A model generated the notes under the pieces. It saw only the letters and a program-made list of their open reading frames with translations. It made no database searches and had not been told where the DNA came from. The translations under genes and the position numbers were made by a program. Below, in pieces: positions 61,175 through 64,000 of a stretch of DNA of 64,000 nucleotides. Source of the stretch: Halobaculum sp. MBLA0143 (lineage in GTDB: Archaea; Halobacteriota; Halobacteria; Halobacteriales; Haloferacaceae); assembly GCF_041361465.1 (NCBI RefSeq), contig NZ_JBGKAC010000001.1:2356001-2420000 (forward strand), in the 5' to 3' direction. How positions within the stretch are numbered: position 1 is the first letter of the stretch; each line of letters opens with the position of its first letter.

Positions 61175-61225
61175 GTGGTTACGGCCACCCGAAGGCCGAA
61201 GGATACCAAGCTACCCCACCGGCCC
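61153..61225 (-). tRNA. tRNA-Pro (anticodon CGG)
   Basis: This is a 73-base gene on the minus strand. Acceptor GGGCCGG pairs with CCGGCCC, discriminator A. The anticodon arm is CGGCC, loop TTCGGGT, GGCCG, giving CGG for CCG proline codons. The T loop is GATTCAAAT. No intron, no encoded CCA. A minus-strand TATA-like GGATTAAG lies about 25-35 bases upstream (near 61250-61258). Confidence 0.93.
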
Positions 61226-61286
61226 GCAATCACGACTTGCCCGGGGCGATTCTTAATCCTTCCGAAAGTCGTGGACGGCGGGGCGC

Positions 61287-61877
61287 TCACTCCCCGTACG
61301 CCGTGTAGCCGTCCGTGTCGAGCCAGTTGTGGACGACGGCGACGGTGTGGTCGGCGTGGATCGCCCGCGGACCGACACGGAGGCGGTCGTCGGCCCGCTC
61401 GGCCAACAGCGTCGCCTCCTCGTCCGTGAAGTCGCGGTGGTCCGACAACACGAAGATCGGGTCTGCCGGCGGCGACGCCTCCGGGAGCGGGCTGCCGTCC
61501 TCGTGGAGCTGGACGAGGTGGCCGTCGAGCCGGTCCAGCGTGTCGGCCAAGCCCGTCCGGTACAGCTTCACCCCGGGGCTGACTTCGGCAGGCTGGTGGC
61601 CGATGGCGTCCGCGCGGCTGTCGAGCGCGTCACGCACTCGGGCGGCCGTCGACCGGGCGTCCGGGTTGAGGTTGCGGGCCGTCTCGCCGTCGAACTCCAC
61701 CGTCACGTCGCCGACGACGAGGTGGACCCGAGCGTCGCGGATCCCGTGTGAGGTGAACAGGCCGGCGCCGACCGCCCGGCAGAGGAGGTCCATCCGGCCG
61801 CCGTCGCCCGGGAGGTCGTTCAGCGAGAACGTCGGCTCCGCCGGGGCGTCGTGAGCACGGAGCAGGAACTGTCGCAC
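61287..61877 (-). CDS. trmY: tRNA (pseudouridine54-N1)-methyltransferase
   Basis: TrmY methylates N1 of pseudouridine 54 in the T loop of archaeal tRNAs, giving a modification found instead of thymidine. The 196-residue SPOUT-class protein begins at GTG 61877 (MRQFLLRAHDAP). Family signatures include FSLNDLPGDGGRMDLLCRAV (about 18-37), FTSHGIRDARVHLVVGD and the knot region FVLSDHRDFTDEEATLL (about 150-166). The length is normal. It lies beside tRNA-Pro, but there is no reason to think of co-transcription. Confidence 0.93.
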   Translation of the reverse strand: MRQFLLRAHDAPAEPTFSLNDLPGDGGRMDLLCRAVGAGLFTSHGIRDARVHLVVGDVTVEFDGETARNLNPDARSTAARVRDALDSRADAIGHQPAEVSPGVKLYRTGLADTLDRLDGHLVQLHEDGSPLPEASPPADPIFVLSDHRDFTDEEATLLAERADDRLRVGPRAIHADHTVAVVHNWLDTDGYTAYGE

Positions 61878-62029
61878 GCTCGGTGAGTCGCGGGCGACGG
61901 GCAAGTAGTCGACGGTTCCGCCGGCGCTGGGGCGGGCCAGGGGTCCGCGAGCACCCGGTGTCGACCCGGAGTCGTCGCGTGCTTCGAAATCCTTTTCCGG
62001 GTATCCGCCGGAGTTTCGACAACTGAACC

Positions 62030-62329
62030 ATGGAGATCGCTATCGTCCACGAGGATGAGAACCCGATGTTGCACCGGACGGACGTGAAGTTCGAGGTCGT
62101 CCACGACGACGCCACCCCCGAACGACTTCAGGTCCGCGACTCGCTGGCGGCGACGCTGGACAAGGCTGCAGAGGAGGTCGTCGTCCGCGAGCTGGACACG
62201 AAGTTCGGCATGCGGAAGACGGTCGGCCACGCGAAGGTGTACGACTCCGCCGCCGACGCGACGGACGTCGAACAGGAGCACATGCTGGAGCGCAACAGCA
62301 TCGGCGACGCGGACGCAGAAGAGGCGTAA
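62030..62329 (+). CDS. rps24e: 30S ribosomal protein S24e
   Basis: This 99-residue ribosomal protein has the S24e signature NPMLHRTDVKFEVVHDD (about 11-27), RDSLAATLD and FGMRKTVGHAKVYDS (about 59-73), ending in an acidic tail. It starts at ATG 62030. It is followed after only 12 bases by kae1-bud32; the S27ae gene, which I know between these two genes in related haloarchaea, is absent. Confidence 0.95.
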   Translation: MEIAIVHEDENPMLHRTDVKFEVVHDDATPERLQVRDSLAATLDKAAEEVVVRELDTKFGMRKTVGHAKVYDSAADATDVEQEHMLERNSIGDADAEEA

Positions 62330-62341
62330 CTGCCGCCGCGG

Positions 62342-64000
62342 ATGCGCGTTCTCGGGATCGAAGGAACGGCCTGGATGGCCAGTGCGGCCGTGTACGACGC
62401 GGCGACGGACGCGGAGCCGACGGAGTTTCACGACCGCTACGAACCCGACAGCGGTGGGATTCACCCCCGCGAGGCCGCAGAACACATGGGGTCGGCAATC
62501 CCCTCCGTCGTCTCGCAGGCGCTGACACACGCCCGCGACACCGCCGACGGCGACCCCCCGGTAGACGCAGTCGCCTTCTCCCGCGGCCCGGGGCTGGGTC
62601 CGTGTCTCCGGATCGTCGCGACCGCCGCGCGGGCGTTGGCCGGCCGGCTGTCCGTCCCGTTGGTCGGCGTCAACCACATGGTCGCGCACCTGGAGATCGG
62701 CCGCCACCGCTCCGGCTTCGACGCCCCGGTGTGTCTGAACGCCTCGGGTGCCAACGCTCACCTCCTGGGGTTCCAGGGGGACCGGTACCGCGTGCTCGGG
62801 GAGACGCTGGACACCGGCGTCGGCAACGCCATCGACAAGTTCACTAGACACTTGGACTGGAGTCACCCCGGCGGGCCGAAGGTCGAACGACGCGCCGCCG
62901 ACGGCGACTACCACGAGCTCCCGTACGTCGTCAAGGGGATGGACTTCTCGTTCGCGGGGATCACCTCCGCCGCGAAGCAGGCCGTCGACGACGGCGTCCC
63001 CGTCGCCGACGTGTGTGCCGGGCTCCAGGAGACGGTGTTCGGGATGCTCACGGAGGTGAGCGAGCGAGCACTCTCCTTGACCGGCGCGGACGAACTCGTG
63101 CTCGGGGGCGGGGTCGGCCAGAACGAACGGCTCCGGGCGATGCTGGGGTCGATGTGTGCGCAACGCGACGCCGACTTCTTCGCGCCGGCGCCGCGGTACC
63201 TCCGAGACAACGCGAGCATGATCGCGGTGTTGGGCGCGCGGATGGCCGCCGCAGGTGACACGGTCCCCGTCGCAGACTCCGCCGTCGACCCGGACTTCCG
63301 GCCGAACCAGGTGCCCGTCACCTGGCGGGAGCCGACGGAGACCGTCACGCGCGTCGGCGACCCCGGGGAGACGGCCGTCCAGGGCGCGGAGGCGACCGTC
63401 GAGGTGGGGGAGACGGTCCGCAAGCGGCGCGTCCCACGGGCGTACCGACACTCGGCGTTGGACGAACGACTCCGGGGCGACCGGACGGTGTCGGAGGCGC
63501 GACTCCTGTCTGCGGCCCGCCGGCAGGGGGTGCCGACGCCGCTCGTCCGCGACGTGGACCTGGAGACGGCGACGCTGGAGCTGTCCCGCGTCGGCGACCG
63601 CGACCTCGCGGACGCGGTCGCGGCGGCCGACGACCCGACGCGACTCGTCGCGGCCGTCGGGGGCCACCTCGCCCGCCTCCACGCCGCCGGCATCGTCCAC
63701 GGGGACCCGACGACCCGCAACGTCCGGGTGGCCGACGACGGCGTCACCGACCCCGGGCCCGGGGAGACCCCGGAGACGTTCCTGATCGACTTCGGGCTGG
63801 GCTACTACGCCGACCACGTCGAGGACCTGGCAGTCGATCTCCACGTGTTCGAGCAGTCGTTGTCCGGGACGGTCCGGGAGTCGGCGCCGCTCGTCGACGC
63901 CGTCGAGGAGCAGTACGCCACGGTCGCCGACCGGACGACGACGACCCGCGAGACCGCCGGCGAGCAGTCCGTGCTCGAACGCCTCCGCGACGTGGAGGGG
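62342..64000 (+). CDS. Kae1-Bud32 fusion protein (KEOPS complex), 3' end outside the window
   Basis: The fusion makes N6-threonylcarbamoyl adenosine in tRNA together with Cgi121 and Pcc1. From ATG 62342 the Kae1 part (about 1-330) has the nucleotide-binding GIEGTA, the metal ligands His-x3-His in NHMVAHLEIG (near 117-121), the GLQETVF segment and VLGGGVGQN with the late metal-binding Asp in RDNASMIAVL. A linker of about 25 residues leads to the Bud32 kinase/ATPase part (from about 360) with RRVPRAYRHSALDERL, HGDPTTRNVRV (catalytic Asp region) and DFGLGYYADHVEDLAVDLHVF. The frame is open through base 64000. Confidence 0.95.
   Translation, partial: MRVLGIEGTAWMASAAVYDAATDAEPTEFHDRYEPDSGGIHPREAAEHMGSAIPSVVSQALTHARDTADGDPPVDAVAFSRGPGLGPCLRIVATAARALAGRLSVPLVGVNHMVAHLEIGRHRSGFDAPVCLNASGANAHLLGFQGDRYRVLGETLDTGVGNAIDKFTRHLDWSHPGGPKVERRAADGDYHELPYVVKGMDFSFAGITSAAKQAVDDGVPVADVCAGLQETVFGMLTEVSERALSLTGADELVLGGGVGQNERLRAMLGSMCAQRDADFFAPAPRYLRDNASMIAVLGARMAAAGDTVPVADSAVDPDFRPNQVPVTWREPTETVTRVGDPGETAVQGAEATVEVGETVRKRRVPRAYRHSALDERLRGDRTVSEARLLSAARRQGVPTPLVRDVDLETATLELSRVGDRDLADAVAAADDPTRLVAAVGGHLARLHAAGIVHGDPTTRNVRVADDGVTDPGPGETPETFLIDFGLGYYADHVEDLAVDLHVFEQSLSGTVRESAPLVDAVEEQYATVADRTTTTRETAGEQSVLERLRDVEG

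Noticed and set aside
60962-61225. CRISPR-like repeats near tRNA-Pro
   Set aside because: There are only two copies and they contain tRNA sequence; no regular spacers.
61820-63844. A 674-codon frame antisense to rps24e and kae1-bud32
   Set aside because: Both sense genes are certain; the frame crosses two genes and an intergenic region and has no domain.

Overview
The window is a GC-rich chromosomal segment of an extreme halophilic archaeon (class Halobacteria, probably the Haloferacales side, near Halorubrum or Halobaculum). The evidence is a proton-pump bacteriorhodopsin, very acidic proteins, many GTG starts, TATA boxes about 25-30 bases before leaderless starts, and archaeal markers: RPA, Kae1-Bud32, TrmY, SecY, aMBF1, CofD, ribosomal protein S24e and archaeal PanB. 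The species cannot be named from sequence alone.

Layout. 1-5.4 kb: the 3' part of an XPD/Rad3-type helicase, rnhA and its operon partner, a PadR regulator, two small conserved proteins and an M42 peptidase. 5.4-5.8 kb: tRNA-Arg(GCG) with a duplicated 3' end. 5.9-10.4 kb: a lipoprotein, a multi-OB-fold RPA, thrS and tRNA-Leu(GAG). 10.5-14.9 kb: a zinc-ribbon protein, bacteriorhodopsin with a structured upstream region, and a Cdc48-type AAA ATPase with a small membrane partner. 15-26.8 kb: ordinary core and metabolic genes (Agl23-like protein, hydrolase, panB, HAD phosphatase, acyl-CoA dehydrogenase, AlaX editing protein, aMBF1, metB-like, EamA transporter). 26.8-33.1 kb: a complete five-gene peptide/solute ABC transporter on the minus strand. 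33.3-34.7 kb: secY. 34.8-36.43 kb: a low-GC foreign two-gene module (unknown protein plus PIN-domain protein). Its right end cuts a Nudix hydrolase gene, of which only the N-terminus remains.

38-44.7 kb holds the most interesting system. A 42-residue precursor-like peptide (41403-41531) is followed by a class II lanthipeptide synthetase split into separate dehydratase and cyclase proteins whose genes overlap by 4 bases. Divergent to it are an S9-type peptidase homologue that carries a one-base frameshift and lacks the catalytic Ser and His, and an MFS transporter.

44.7-64 kb: an HPP-Usp membrane protein, nucleoside phosphorylase, the tightly coupled cofD-dus-citG-DUF447 operon, a decayed vapBC pair, MaoC dehydratase, oxidase subunit III, the hflX-ferredoxin-membrane protein operon, a sensor kinase, a methyltransferase, a P-loop kinase, a response regulator, a low-GC orphan gene beside tRNA-Pro(CGG) (again with a duplicated 3' end), trmY, rps24e and the kae1-bud32 fusion, which runs off the window. 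No CRISPR array, rRNA gene or transposase was seen.
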